A stretch of DNA of 64,000 bases from positions 21,286,413-21,350,412 of the forward strand of contig OY804589.1 in assembly GCA_963680875.1 (NCBI GenBank), written 5' to 3'. This DNA is from Bathymodiolus brooksi. Its lineage: Eukaryota; Mollusca; Bivalvia; Mytilida; Modiolidae. Every line of letters begins with the position of its first letter. The stretch's first letter is position 1. Under the pieces are notes generated by a model that was given only the letters and a program-made list of their open reading frames with translations, made no database searches and was not told where the DNA came from. Positions 26,601 to 40,433 of the stretch are shown here, in pieces. The position numbers were made by a program, and so were the translations under genes.

Positions 26601-29600
26601 TGCAGAGGTATCAACCTAGTGATAGTAACACTGACTACTGGGTAGATGATACTTCCGGAGATTAATAGTCCACCAGCAAAGGTATCAACCTAGGGATAGT
26701 AACACTGGCTACTTGGTAGATGATACCCCCGGTGATTAATAGTCCACCAACAGAGTTATCAACCTAGTGATAGTAACACTGACTACTGGGTAGATGATAC
26801 CTCCGGTGACTAATAGTCCACCAGCAGAGGTATCAACCTAGTGATAGTAACACTGACTACTGGGTAGATGATATCTCCGGAGACTAAAAGTCCATCAGCA
26901 GAGGTATCAACCTAGTGATAGTAACACTGACTGCTGGGTAGATCATACCTCCGGAGACTAATAGTCCACCTGCAGAGGTATCAACCTAGCGATACTAACG
27001 CTTACTACTGGGTAGATGATACCCAGCAGACTAATAGTCCACCTGCAGAGGTATCAACCTAGTGATAGTAACACTGACTACTGGGTAGATGATACCTCGG
27101 AGACTAATATTCCACTAACAGAGGTATCAACCTAGTGATAGTTACACAGACTACTGGGTAGATGATACCTCCGGAGATTAATAGTCCACTAGCAGAAGTA
27201 ACATCCTAGTGAGAGTAACACTGACTACTGGGTAGATGATACCTTGGGCAATTAATAGTCCACCAGCAGAGGTATCTACCTAGTGAGAGTAACACTGACA
27301 ACTGGGTAGATGATACCTCCGGAGATTAATAGTCCACTAGCAGAAGTAACATCCTAGTGAGAGTAACACTGACTACTGGGTAGATGATACCTTGGGCAAT
27401 TAATAGTCCACCAGCAGAGGTATCTACCTAGTGAGAGTAACACTGACTACTGGGTAGATGATATCTCCGGAGACTAATAGTCCACCAGCAGAGGTATCAA
27501 CCTAGTGAGAGTAAAAGTGGCTACTGGGTTGATGATACATCCGGAGACTAAAGGTCCACCAGTAGAGGTATCAACCTAGTGATAGTAACACTGCCTACTG
27601 GGTATATGATACCTCCGGAGACTAATAGTCCACCAGCAGAGATATCAACCTAGAGATAGTAACACTGACTACTGGGTAGATGATACCTCTGGAGATTAAT
27701 AGTCCACCCGCAGAGGTATCAACCTAGTGATAGTAACACTGACTACTGGGTAGATGATACCTCCGGAGACTATATGTCCACCAGTAGAGGTATCAACCTA
27801 GTGATAGAAACACTGACTACTGGGTAGATGATACCTCCGGAGACTAGTAGTCCACCAGCAGAGGTATCAACATAGTGATAGTAACACTGGCTACTGGGTA
27901 GATGATACCTCCGGAGATTAATAGTCCACTAGCAGAAATAACAACCTAGTCATAGTAACACTCACTACTGGGTAGATGATACCTTGGGGAATCAATAGTC
28001 CACAAGCAAAGGTATCAACCTAGTGATAGTAACACTGGCTACTGGGTAGATGATACCTCCAGAGATTAATAGTCCACCAGCAGAGGTATCAACCTAATGA
28101 TAGTAACACTGACTACTGGGTAGATGATACCTCCGGAGACTAATAGTCCACCAGCAGAAGTATCAACCTAGTGATAGTAACACTGACTACTGGGTAGATG
28201 ATACCTCCGGAGACTAAAAGTCCACCAGCAGAGGTATCAACCTAGTGATAGTAACACAGACTACTGGGTAGATGATACTTCGGAGACTAATAGTCCACCA
28301 GCAGAGGTATCAACCCAGTGATAATAACACTGACTACTGGGTAGATGATACCTCCGGAGACTAATAGTCCACCAGCAGAGGTATCAATCTAGTAATAGTA
28401 ACACTGACTAATGAGTAGATGATACCTCCGGAGACTAATAGTACACCAGCAGGGGTATCAACCTAGTGATAGCAACACTGGCTAATGGGTAGATGATACC
28501 TCCGGAGATTAATAGTCCACTAACAGAAATAACAACCTAGTGATAGTAACACTGACTACTGGGTAGATGATTCCTTGGGCAATTAATAGTCCACCAGCAG
28601 AGGTATCAACCTAGTGAGAGTAACACTGACTACTGGGTAGATGATATTTCCGGAGAATAACAGTCCACCAGCAGAGGTATCAACCTAGTGAGAGTAACAC
28701 TGGCTACTGGGTAGAAGATACATCCGGAGACTAGTAGTCAACCAGCACAGGTATCAACCTGGTGATAATCACACTGACTACTGGGTAGATGATACCTCCG
28801 GAGATTAATAGTCCACCCCCAGAGGTATCAACCTAGTGATAGAAACACTGACTACTGGTAGATGATACCTCCGGAGACTAATAGTCCACCAGCAGAGATA
28901 TCAACCTAGTGATAGTAACACTGGCTACTGGTTAGATGATACCTCCAGAGATTAATAGTCCACCAGCAGAGGTATCAACCTAATGATAGTAACACTGACT
29001 ACTGAGTAGATGATACTTCCGGAGACTAATAGTCCACCAGCAGAGGTATCAACCCTGTGATAGTAACACTGATTACTTGGTAGATGATACCTCCGGAGAT
29101 TAATAGTCCACCAGCAGAGGTATCAACCTAGTGATAGTAACACTGACTACTGGGTAGATGATACCTCCGGAGATTAATAATCCACCTGCAGAGGTATCAA
29201 CCTAGTGATAGTAACACTGACTACTGGGTAGATCATACCTCCAGAGACTAATATTCCACCAGCAGAGGTATCAACCTAGGGATAGTAACACTGGCTACTG
29301 GGTAGATGATACCCCCGGAGACTAATAGTCCACCAGCAGAGGTATCAACCTAGTGATAATAACACTGACTACTGGGTAGATGATACCTCCGGAGACTAAT
29401 AGTCCACCAGCAGAGGTATCAATCTAGTGATAGTAACACTGACTAATGAGTAGATGATACCTCCGGAGACTAATAGTCCACCAGCAGAGGTATCAACCTA
29501 GTGATAGTAACACTGGCTACTGGGTAGATGATACCTCCGGAGATTAATAGTCCACTAGCAGAAATAACAACCTAGTCATAGTAACACTCACTACTGGGTA

Positions 29601-29945
29601 GATGATACCTTGGGCAATTAATAGTCAACCAGCAGAGGTATCAACCTAGTGAGAGTAACACTGACTGCTGGGTAGATGATGTCTCCGGAGAATAATAGTC
29701 CACCAGCAGAGGTATCAACCTAGTGAGAGTAACACTGGCTACTGGGTAGAAGATACATCCGGAGACTAGTAGTTAACCAGCAGAGGTATCAACCTGGTGA
29801 TAATCACACTGACTACTGGGTAGATGATACCTCCGGAGATTAATAGTCCACCCCCAGAGGTATCAACCTAGTGATAAAAACACTGACTACTGGGTAGATG
29901 ATACCTCCGGAGACTAATAGTCCACCAGCAGAGATATCAACCTAG
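23697..29945. repeat. 6.3-kb HOR, copy C
   Basis: It follows copy B in tandem at an offset of 6,285 bp, dropping to 6,284 bp after a one-base loss near 28,857 (GACTACTGGTAG for GACTACTGGGTAG). A private change is GACTACAAGGTAAATG near 26,117. At about 29,946 the CAGAGATATCAACCTAG monomer continues as AGATAG instead of TGATAG, and the order changes to that of the right domain. Confidence 0.88.
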
Positions 29946-32900
29946 AGATAGTAACACTGACTACTGGGTAGATGATACCTCTGGAGATTAATAGTCCACC
30001 AGTAGAGGTATCAACCTAGTGATAGTAACACTGACTATTGGGTAGATGATACCTCCGGAGACTAAAAGTCCACCAGTAGAGGTATCAACCTAGTGATAGA
30101 AACACTGACTACTGGGTATATGATACCTCCGGGGACTAGTAGTCCACCAGCAGAGGTATCAACCTAGTGATATTAACACTGACTACTGGGTAGATGATAC
30201 CTTGGGGAATCAATAGTCCACAAGCAAAGGTATCAACCTAGTGATAGTAACACTGGCTACTGGGTAGATGATACCTCCGGAGATTAATAGTCCACCAGCA
30301 GAGGTATCAACCTAGTTATAGTAACACTGACTACTGGGTAGATGATACCTCCGGAGACTAATAGTCCACCAGCAGAGGTAACAACCCTGTGATAGTAACA
30401 CTGACTACTTGGTAGATGATACCTCCGGAGACTAATAGTCCAACGGCAGAGATATCAACTTAGTGATGGTAACACTGACTACTGGGTAGATGATACCTCC
30501 GAAGATTAATAATCCACCTGCAGAGGTATCAACCTAGTGATAGTAACACTGACTACTGGGTAGATGATATCTCCGGAGACTAATAGTCCACCAGCAGAGG
30601 TATCAACCTAGTGAGAGTAACACTGGCTACTGGGTAGATGATACATCCGGAGACTAGTAGTCCACCAGCACAGGTATCAACCTGGTGATAGTAACACTGA
30701 CTACTGGGTAGATGATACCTCCGGAGATTAATAGTCCACCCCCAAAGGTATCAAACTGGTGATAGAAACACTGACTACTGGGTAGATGATACCTCCGGAG
30801 ACTAAAAGTCCACCAGTAGAGGTATCAACCTAGTGATGGTAGCACTGACTACTGGGTAGATGATACCTCCGGAGACTAATAGTTCACAAGCAGAGAAATC
30901 AACCTAGAGTTAGTAACACTGACTACTGGGTAGATGATATCTCTGGATATTAATAGTCCACAAGCAGAGGTATCAACCTAGTGATAGTAACACTGACTAC
31001 TGGGTAGATGATACCTCCGGAGACTAAAAGTCCACCAGTAGAGGTATCAACCTAGTGATAGAAACACTGACTACTGGGTAGATGATACCTCCGGAGACTA
31101 GTAGTCCACCAGCAGAGGTATCAACCTAGTGATAGTAACACTGACTACTGGGTAGATGATACCTTGGGGAATCAATAGTCCACAAGCAGAGGCATCAACC
31201 TAGTGATAGTAACACTGGCTACTGGGTAGATGATACCTCCGAAGATTAATAGCCCACCAGCAGAGGTATCAACCTAGTGATAGTAACACTGACTACTTGG
31301 TAGATGATACCTCCGGAGACTAATAGTCCACCAGCAGAGGTATCAACCTAGTGATAGTAACCCTGACTACTGGTTAGATGATACCTCCGGAGACTAATAG
31401 TCCACCAGCAGAGGTATCCACCTAGTTATAGTAACACTGGCTACTGGGTAGATGATGACCCCGAGATTAATAGTCCACCAACAGAGTTATCAACCTAGTG
31501 ATAGCAACACCGACTACTTGGTAGATGATACCTCCGGTGACTAATAGTCTACCAGCAGAGCTATCAACCTAGTGATAGTAACACTGATTACTGAGTAGAT
31601 GATACCTCCGGAGACTAATAGTCCACCAGCAGAGGTATCAACCTACTGATAGTAACACTGGCAACTGGTTGGATGATACCAGCGAGGACTAATAGTCCAC
31701 CAGCAGAGGTATCAACGTAGTGAAAGTAACACTGACTACTGGGTAGATGATACCTCCGAAGACTAGTAGTACACCAGCAGAGGTATCAACCTAGTGATAG
31801 TAACACTGACTACTGGGTAGATGATACCTTGGGGAATCAATAGTCCACAAGCAAATGCATCAACCTAGTGATAGTAACACTGGCTACTGGGTAGATGATA
31901 CCTCCGGCGATTAATAGTCCACCAGCAGAGGTATCAACCTAGTGATAGTAACACTGGCTAATGGGTAGATGATACCTCCGGAGATTAATAGTCCACTAGC
32001 AGAAATAACAACCTAGTGATAGTAACACTGACTACTGGGTAGATGATTTCTTGGGCAATTAATAGTCCACCAGCAGAGGTATCAACCTAGTGAGAGTAAC
32101 ACTGACTACTGGGTAGATGATATCTCCGGAGAATAACAGTCCACCAGCAGAGGTATCAACCTAGTGAGAGTAACACTGGCTACTGGGTAGAAGATACATC
32201 CGGAGACTAGTAGTCAACCAGCAGAGGTATCATCCTGGTGATATTCACACTGACTACTGGGTAGATGATACCTCCGGAGATTAATAGTCCACCCCCAGAG
32301 GTATCAACCTAGTTATAGAAACACTGACTACTGGGTAGATGATACCTCCGGAGACTAATAGTCCACCAGCAGAGATATCAACCTAGTGATAGTAACACTG
32401 GCTACTGGTTAGATGATACCTCCAGAGATTAATAGTCCACCAGCAGAGGTATCAACCTATTGATAGTAACACTGACTACTGAGTAGATGATACTTCCGGA
32501 GACTAATAGTCCACCAGCAGAGGTATCAACCCTGTGATAGTAACACTGATTACTTGGTAGATGATACCTCCGGAGATTAATAGTCCACCAGCAGAGGTAT
32601 CAACCTAGTGATAGTAACACTGACTACTGGGTAGATGATACCTCCGGAGATTAATAATCCACCTGCAGAGGTATCAACTTAGTGATAGTAACACTGACTA
32701 CTGGGTAGATGATACCTCAGGAGACTAATAGTCCACCAACAGAGTTATCAACCTAGTGATAGTAACACTGACTACTGGGTAGAGGATACCTCCGGAGACT
32801 AAAAGTCCACCAGCAGAGGTATCAACCTAGTGATAGTAACACTGACTACTGGGTAGATGATACATCCGGAGACTAATAGTCCACCTGCAGAGGTGTCAAC

Positions 32901-35480
32901 CTAGTGATAGTAACACAGACTACTGGGTAGATGATACCCCGGAGACTAATAGTCCACCAGCAGAGGTATCAACCTAGTGATAATAACACTGACTACTGGG
33001 TAGATGATACCTCCGGAGACTAATAGTCCACCAGCAGAGGTATCAATCTAGTGATAGTAACACTGACTAATGAGTAGATGATACCTCCGGAGACTAATAG
33101 TCCACCAGCAGAGGTATCAACCTAGTGATAGTAACACTGGCTACTGGGTAGATGATACCTCCGGAGATTAATAGTCCACTAGCAGAAATAACAACCTAGT
33201 CATAGTAACACTCACTACTGGGTAGATGATACCTTGGGCAATTAATAGTCAACCAGCAGAGGTATCAACCTAGTGAGAGTAACACTGACTGCTGGGTAGA
33301 TGATGTCTCCGGAGAATAATAGTCCACCAGCAGAGGTATCAACCTAGTGAGAGTAACACTGGCTACTGGGTAGTAGATACATCCGGAGACTAGTAGTTAA
33401 CCAGCAGAGGTATCAACCTGGTGATAATCACACTGACTACTGGGTAGATGATACCTCCGGAGATTAATAGTCCACCCCCAGAGGTATCAACCTAGTGATA
33501 AAAACACTGACTACTGGGTAGATGATACCTCCGGAGACTAATAGTCCACCTGCAGAGATATCAACCTAGAGATAGTAACACTGACTACTGGGTAGATGAT
33601 ACCTCTGGAGATTAATAGTCCACCAGCAGAGGTATCAACCTAGTGAGAGTAACACTGGCTACTGGGTAGATGATACATCCGGAGACTAGTAGTCCACCAG
33701 CACAGGTATCAACCTGGTGATAGTAACACTGACTACTGGGTAGATGATACCTCCGGAGATTAATAGTCCACCCCCAAAGGTATCAAACTAGTGATAGAAA
33801 CACTGACTACTGGGTAGATGATACCTCCGGAGACTAAAAGTCCACCAGTAGAGGTATCAACCTAGTGATGGTAAAACTGACTACTGGGTAGATGATACCT
33901 CCGGAGACTAATAGTTCACAAGCAGAGATATCAACCTAGAGTTAGTAACACTGACTACTGGGTAGATGATATCTCTGGATATTAATAGTCCACAAGCAGA
34001 GGTATCAACCTAGTGATAGTAACACTGACTACTGGGTAGATGATACCTCCGAAGACTAAAAGTCCACCAGTAGAGGTATCAACCTAGTGATAGAAACACT
34101 GACTACTGGGTAGATGATACCTCCGGAGACTAGTAGTCCACCAGCAGAGGTATCAACCTAGTGATAGTAACACTGACTACTGGGTAGATGATACCTTGGG
34201 GAATCAATAGTCCACAAGCAGAGGCATCAACCTAGTGATAGTAACACTGGCTACTGGGTAGATGATACCTCCGAAGATTAATAGTCCACCAGCAGAGGTA
34301 TCAACCTAGTGATAGTAACACTGACTACTTGGTAGATGATACCTCCGGAGACTAATAGTCCACCAGCAGAGGTTTCAACCTAGTGATAGTAACCCTGACT
34401 ACTGGGTAGATGATACCTCCGAAGACTAATAGTCCACCAGCAGAGGTATCCACCTAGTTATAGTAACACTGGCTACTGGGTAGATGATGACCCCGAGATT
34501 AATAGTCCACCAACAGAGTTATCAACCTAGTGATAGTAACACCGACTACTTGGTAGATGATACCTCCGGTGACTAATAGTCCACCAGTAGAGGTATCAAC
34601 CTAGTGATAGTAACACTGACTACTGGGTAGATGATACCTCCGGTGACTAATAATCTACCAGCAGAGCTATCAACCTAGTGATAGTAACACTGATTACTGA
34701 GTAGATGATACCTCCGGAGACTAATAGTCCACCAGCAGAGGTATCAACCTACTGATAGTAACACTGGCAACTGGTTGGATGATACCGGCGAGGACTAATA
34801 GTCCACCAGCAGAGGTATCAACGTAGTGAAAGTAACACTGACTACTGGGTAGATGATACCTCCGAAGACTAGTAGTACACCAGCAGAGGTATCAACCTAG
34901 TGATAGTAACACTGACTACTGGGTAGATGATACCTTGGGGAATCAGTAGTCCACAAGCAAATGCATCAACCTAGTGATAGTAACACTGGCTACTGGGTAG
35001 ATGATACCTCCGGCGATTAATAGTCCACCAGCAGAGGTATCAACCTAGTGATAGTAACACTGACTACTTGGTAGATGATACCTCCGGAGACTAATAGTCC
35101 ACCAGCAGAGGTATCAACCTAGTGATAGTAACACTGACTACTGGGTAGATGATACCTCCGGAGACTAATAGTCCACCAGCAGAGGTATCAACCTAGTGAT
35201 AGTAACACTGACTACTGGGTAGATGATACCTCCGAAGACTAATAATCTACCAGCAGAGCTATCAACCTAGTGATAGTAACACTGACTACTGGGTAGATGA
35301 TACCTCCGGAGACTAATAGTCCACCAGCAGAGGTATCAACCTAGTTATAGTAACCCTGACTACTGGGTAGATGATACCTCCGAAGACTAATAGTCCACCA
35401 GCAGAGGTATCCACCTAGTTATAGTAACACTGGCTACTGGGTAGATGATACCCCCGAAGATTACTAGTCCACCAACAGAG
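29946..35480. repeat. 6.2-kb HOR, first copy (shortened)
   Basis: It matches 40,745 onward at an offset of 10,799 bp. One monomer is missing near 32,730, after which the offset is 10,873 bp. Four monomers (296 bp) are missing near 35,180, after which the offset is 11,169 bp. It contains the first CAACTGGTTGG monomers of the window (31,662 and 34,768) and the first GAGCTATCAAC, CAAATGCATC and CCGGCGATTAATAG variants, none of which I saw left of 29.9 kb. Confidence 0.85.
31930..33540. repeat. Left-domain-type segment embedded in the 6.2-kb HOR
   Basis: The order ACTGGCTAATGGG, GAAATAACAACC, GAGAATAACAG, GTAGAAGATACATCC, CACCCCCAGAGG, ACTGGTTAGATG, ACTTCCGGAG, CTAATGAGTAGATG, CATAGTAACACTCAC, GATGATGTCTCC reproduces roughly 10,580-12,170 of HOR copy A, with some monomers removed. 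The same segment recurs at about 42,735-44,400 and 48,950-50,610, so it was already inside the 6.2-kb unit when that unit amplified. Confidence 0.75.
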
Positions 35481-38400
35481 TTATCAACCTAGTGATAGTA
35501 ACACTGACTACTTGGTAGATGATACCTCCGGTGACTAATAGTCCACCAGTAGAGGTATCAACCTAGTGATAGTAACACTGACTACTGGGTAGATGATACC
35601 TCCGGTGACTAATAATCTACCAGCAGAGCTATCAACCTAGTGATAGTAACACTGACTACTGGGTAGATGATACCTCCGGAGACTAATAGTCCACCAGCAG
35701 AGATATCAACCTAGTGATAGTAATATTGACTACTGAGTAGATGATACCTCCGGAGACTAATAGTCCACCAGCAGAGGTATCAACCTAGTGATAATAACAC
35801 TGGCAACTGGTTGGATGATACCAGCGAGGACTAATAGTCCACCAGCAGAGGTATCAACGTAGTGAAAGTAACACTGACTACTGGGTAGATGATACCTCCG
35901 AAGACTAGTAGTACACCAGCAGAGGTATCAACCTAGTGATAGTAACACTGACTACTGGGTAGATGATACCTTGGGGAATCAATAGTCCACAAGCAAATGC
36001 ATCAACCTAGTGATAGTAACACTGGCTACTGGGTAGATGATACCTCCGGCGATTAATAGTCCACCAGCAGAGGTATCAACCTAGTGATAGTAACACTGAC
36101 TACTTGGTAGATGATACCTCCGGAGACTAATAGTCCACCAGCAGAGGTATCAACCTAGTGATAGTAACACTGACTACTGGGTAGATGATACCTCCGGAGA
36201 CTAATAGTCCACCAGCAGAGATATCAACCTTGTGATAGTAACACTGACTACTGGGTAGATGATACCTCCGGAGACTAAAATTCCACCAGTAGAGGTATCA
36301 ACCTAGTGATAGATTCACTGACTACTGAGTAGATGATACCTCCGGGGACTAGTAGTCCACCAGCAGAGGTATCAACCTAGTGATAATAACACTGGCAACT
36401 GGTTGGATGATACCAGCGAGGACTAATAGTCCACCAGCAGAGGTATCAACGTAGTGAAAGTAACACTGACTACTGGGTAGATGATACCTCCGAAGACTAG
36501 TAGTACACCAGCAGAGGTATCAACCTAGTGATAGTAACACTGACTACTGGGTAGATGATACCTTGGGGAATCAATAGTCCACAAGCAAATGCATCAACCT
36601 AGTGATAGTAACACTGGCTACTGGGTAGATGATACCTCCGGCGATTAATAGTCCACCAGCAGAGGTATCAACCTAGTGATAGTAACACTGACTACTTGGT
36701 AGATGATACCTCCGGAGACTAATAGTCCACCAGCAGAGGTATCAACCTAGTGATAGTAACACTGACTACTGGGTAGATGATACCTCCGGAGACTAATAGT
36801 CCACCAGCAGAGATATCAACCTTGTGATAGTAACACTGACTACTGGGTAGATGATACCTCCGGAGACTAAAATTCCACCAGTAGAGGTATCAACCTAGTG
36901 ATAGATTCACTGACTACTGGGTATATGATACCTCCGGGGACTAGTAGTCCACCAGCAGAGGTATCAACCTAGTGATATTAACACTGACTACTGGGTAGAT
37001 GATACCTTGGGAAATCAATAGTCCACAAGCAAAGGTATCAACCTAGTGATAGTAACACTGGCTACTGGGTAGATGATACCTCCGGAGACTAATAGTCCAC
37101 CAGCAGAGGTATCAATCTAGTGATAATAACACTGGCTACTGGGTAGATGATGACCCCGAGATTAATAGTCCACCAACAGAGTTATCAACCTAATGATAGT
37201 AACACCGACTACGTGGTAGATGATACCTCCGGTGACTAATAGTCCACCAGTAGAGGTAACAACCTAGTGATAGTAACACTGACTACTGGGTAGATGATAC
37301 CTCCGGTGACTAATAATCTACCAGCAGAGCTATCAACCTAGTGATAGTAACACTGATTACTGAGTAGATGATACCTCCGGAGACTAATAGTCCACCAGCA
37401 GAGGTATCAACCTAGTGATAGTAACCCTGGCAACTGGTTGGATGATACCAGCGAGGACTAATAGTCCACCAGCAGAGGTATCAACGTAGTGAAAGTAACA
37501 CTGACTACTGGGTAGATGATACCTCCGAAGACTAGTAGTACACCAGCAGAGGTATCAACCTAGTGATAGTAACACTGACTACTGGGTAGATGATACCTTG
37601 GGGAATCAATAGTCCACAAGCAAATGCATCAACCTAGTGATAGTAACACTGGCTACTGGGTAGATGATACCTCCGGCGATTAATAGTCCACCAGCAGAGG
37701 TATCAACCTAGTGATAGTAACACTGACTACTTGGTAGATGATACCTCCGGAGACTAATAGTCCACCAGCAGAGGTATCAACCTAGTGATAGTAACACTGA
37801 CTACTGGGTAGATGATACCTCCGGAGACTAATAGTCCACCAGCAGAGATATCAACCTTGTGATAGTAACACTGACTACTGGGTAGATGATACCTCCGGAG
37901 ATTAATAATCCACTTGCAGAGTTATCAACCTAGTGATAGTAACACTGACTACTGGGTAGATTATACCTCCGGAGACTAATAGTCCACCAGCAGAGGTATC
38001 AACCTAGTTATAGTAACACTGGCTACTGGGTAGATGATACCTCCGAAGACAAATAATCTACCAGCAGAGCTATCAACCTAGTGATAGTAACACTGACTAC
38101 TGGGTAGATGATACCTCCGGAGACTAATAGTCCACCAGCAGAGGTATCAACCTAGTTATAGTAACCCTGACTACTGGGTAGATGATACCTCCGGAGACTA
38201 ATAGTCCACCAGCAGAGGTATCCACCTAGTTATAGTAACACTGGCTACTGGGTAGATGATACCCCCGAAGATTAATAGTCCACCAACAGAGTTATCAACC
38301 TAGTGATAGTAACACTGACTACTTGGTAGATGATACCTCCGGTGACTAATAGTCCACCAGTAGAGGTATCAACCTAGTGATAGTAACACTGACTACTGGG

Positions 38401-40433
38401 TAGATGATACCTCCGGTGACTAATAATCTACCAGCAGAGCTATCAACCTAGTGATAGTAACACTGACTACTGGGTAGATGATACCTCCGGAGACTAATAG
38501 TCCACCAGCAGAGATATCAACCTAGTGATAGTAATATTGACTACTGAGTAGATGATACCTCCGGAGACTAATAGTCCACCAGCAGAGGTATCAACCTAGT
38601 GATAATAACACTGGCAACTGGTTGGATGATACCAGCGAGGACTAATAGTCCACCAGCAGAGGTATCAACGTAGTGAAAGTAACACTGACTACTGGGTAGA
38701 TGATACCTCCGAAGACTAGTAGTACACAAGCAGAGGTATCAACCTAGTGATAGTAACACTGACTACTGGGTAGATGATACCTTGGGGAATCAATAGTCCA
38801 CAAGCAAATGCATCAACCTAGTGATAGTAACACTGGCTACTGGGTAGATGATACCTCCGGCGATTAATAGTCCACCAGCAGAGGTATCAACCTAGTGATA
38901 GTAACACTGACTACTTGGTAGATGATACCTCCGGAGACTAATAGTCCACCAGCAGAGGTATCAACCTAGTGATAGTAACACTGACTACTGGGTAGATGAT
39001 ACCTCCGGAGACTAATAGTCCACCAGCAGAGATATCAACCTTGTGATAGTAACACTGACTACTGGGTAGATGATACCTCCGGAGATTAATAATCCACTTG
39101 CAGAGTTATCAACCTAGTGATAGTAACACTGACTACTGGGTAGATTATACCTCCGGTGACTAATAGTCCACCAGCAGAGGTATCAACCTAGTTATAGTAA
39201 CACTGGCTACAGGGTAGATGATACCCTCGGAGATTAATAGTCCACCAACAGAGTTATCAACCTAGTGATAGTAACACTGACTACTGAGTAGATGATACCT
39301 CCGGAGACTAATAGTCCACCAGCAGAGGTATCAACCTAGTGATAATAACACTGGCAACTGGTTGGATGATACCAGCGAGGACTAATAGTCCACCAGCAGA
39401 GGTATCAACGTAGTGAGAGTAATACTGACTACTGGGTAGATGATACCTCCGGAGACTAGTAGTCCACCAGTAGAGGTATCAACCTAGTGATAGTAACACT
39501 GACTACTTGGTAGATGATACCTCCGGAGACTAATAGTCCACCAGCAGAGGTATCAACCCTGTGATAGTAACACTGACTACTTGGTAGATGAAACCTCCGG
39601 AGACTAATAGTCCACCGGCAGAGATATCAACCTAGTGATGGTAACACTGACTACTGGGTAGATGATACCTCCGGAGATTAATAATCCACCTGCAGAGGTA
39701 TCAACCTAGTGATAGTAACACTGACTACTGGGTAGATGATATCTCCGGAGACTAATAGTCCACCAACAGAGGTATCAACCTAGTGAGAGTAACACTGGCT
39801 ACTGGGTAGATGATACATCCGGAGACTAGTAGTCCACCGGCAGAGACATCAACCTAGTGATGGTAACACTGACTACTGGGTAGAAGATACCTCCGGAGAT
39901 TAATAATCCACCTGCAGAGGTATCAACCTAGTGATAGTAACACTGACTACTGGGTAGATCATATCTCCGGAGACTAATAGTCCACCAGCAGAGGTATCAA
40001 CGTAGTGATAGTAACACTGAATACTGGGTAGATGATACCTCCGGAGACTTGTAGTCCACCAGCAGAGATATCAACCTAGAGATAGTAACACTGACTACTG
40101 GGTAGATGATACCTCTGGAGATTAATAGTCCACCAGCAGAGGTATCAACCTAGTGATAGTAACACTGACAACTGGGTAGATGATACTTCCGGAGACTAAA
40201 AGTCCACCAGTAGATGTATCAATCTAGTGATTGAAACACTGACTACTGGGTAGATGATACCTCCGGAGACTAACAGTCCACCAGCAGAGATATCAATCTA
40301 GTGATGGTAACACTGACTACTGGATAGATGATACCTCCGGAGATTAATAATCCACTTGCAGAGTTATCAACCTAGTGATAGTAACACTGACTACTGGGTA
40401 GATGATACTTCCGAAGACTAATAATCTACCAGC
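35481..40433. repeat. Block D1, recurring at 52,858-57,295
   Basis: It follows the first 6.2-kb HOR copy and matches the later block at offsets of 17,381, 16,863, 16,789 and finally 16,862 bp; each step is a gain or loss of whole monomers. CAACTGGTTGG monomers lie at 35,804, 36,396, 37,431, 38,615 and 39,355. Other markers are GATAGATTCACTGAC, GAAGACAAATAATC (38,048) and GATTGAAACACTG. Confidence 0.82.
35804..36917. repeat. Local tandem duplication, 592-bp unit
   Basis: Eight monomers starting at the CAACTGGTTGG monomer (35,804) are repeated at once from 36,396 to about 36,917, in identical order down to GATAGATTCACTGACTAC. The first copy then reads GAGTAGATG and the second GGTATATG. Block D2 has only one copy, so the duplication arose after the two blocks separated, or was lost in D2. 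Confidence 0.82.

Noticed and set aside
31660..31700. CAACTGGTTGGATGATACCA monomer as a distinct protein-binding site
   Set aside because: It is a useful HOR landmark, found about 19 times in the right domain, but nothing beyond a few substitutions from consensus supports a binding function.
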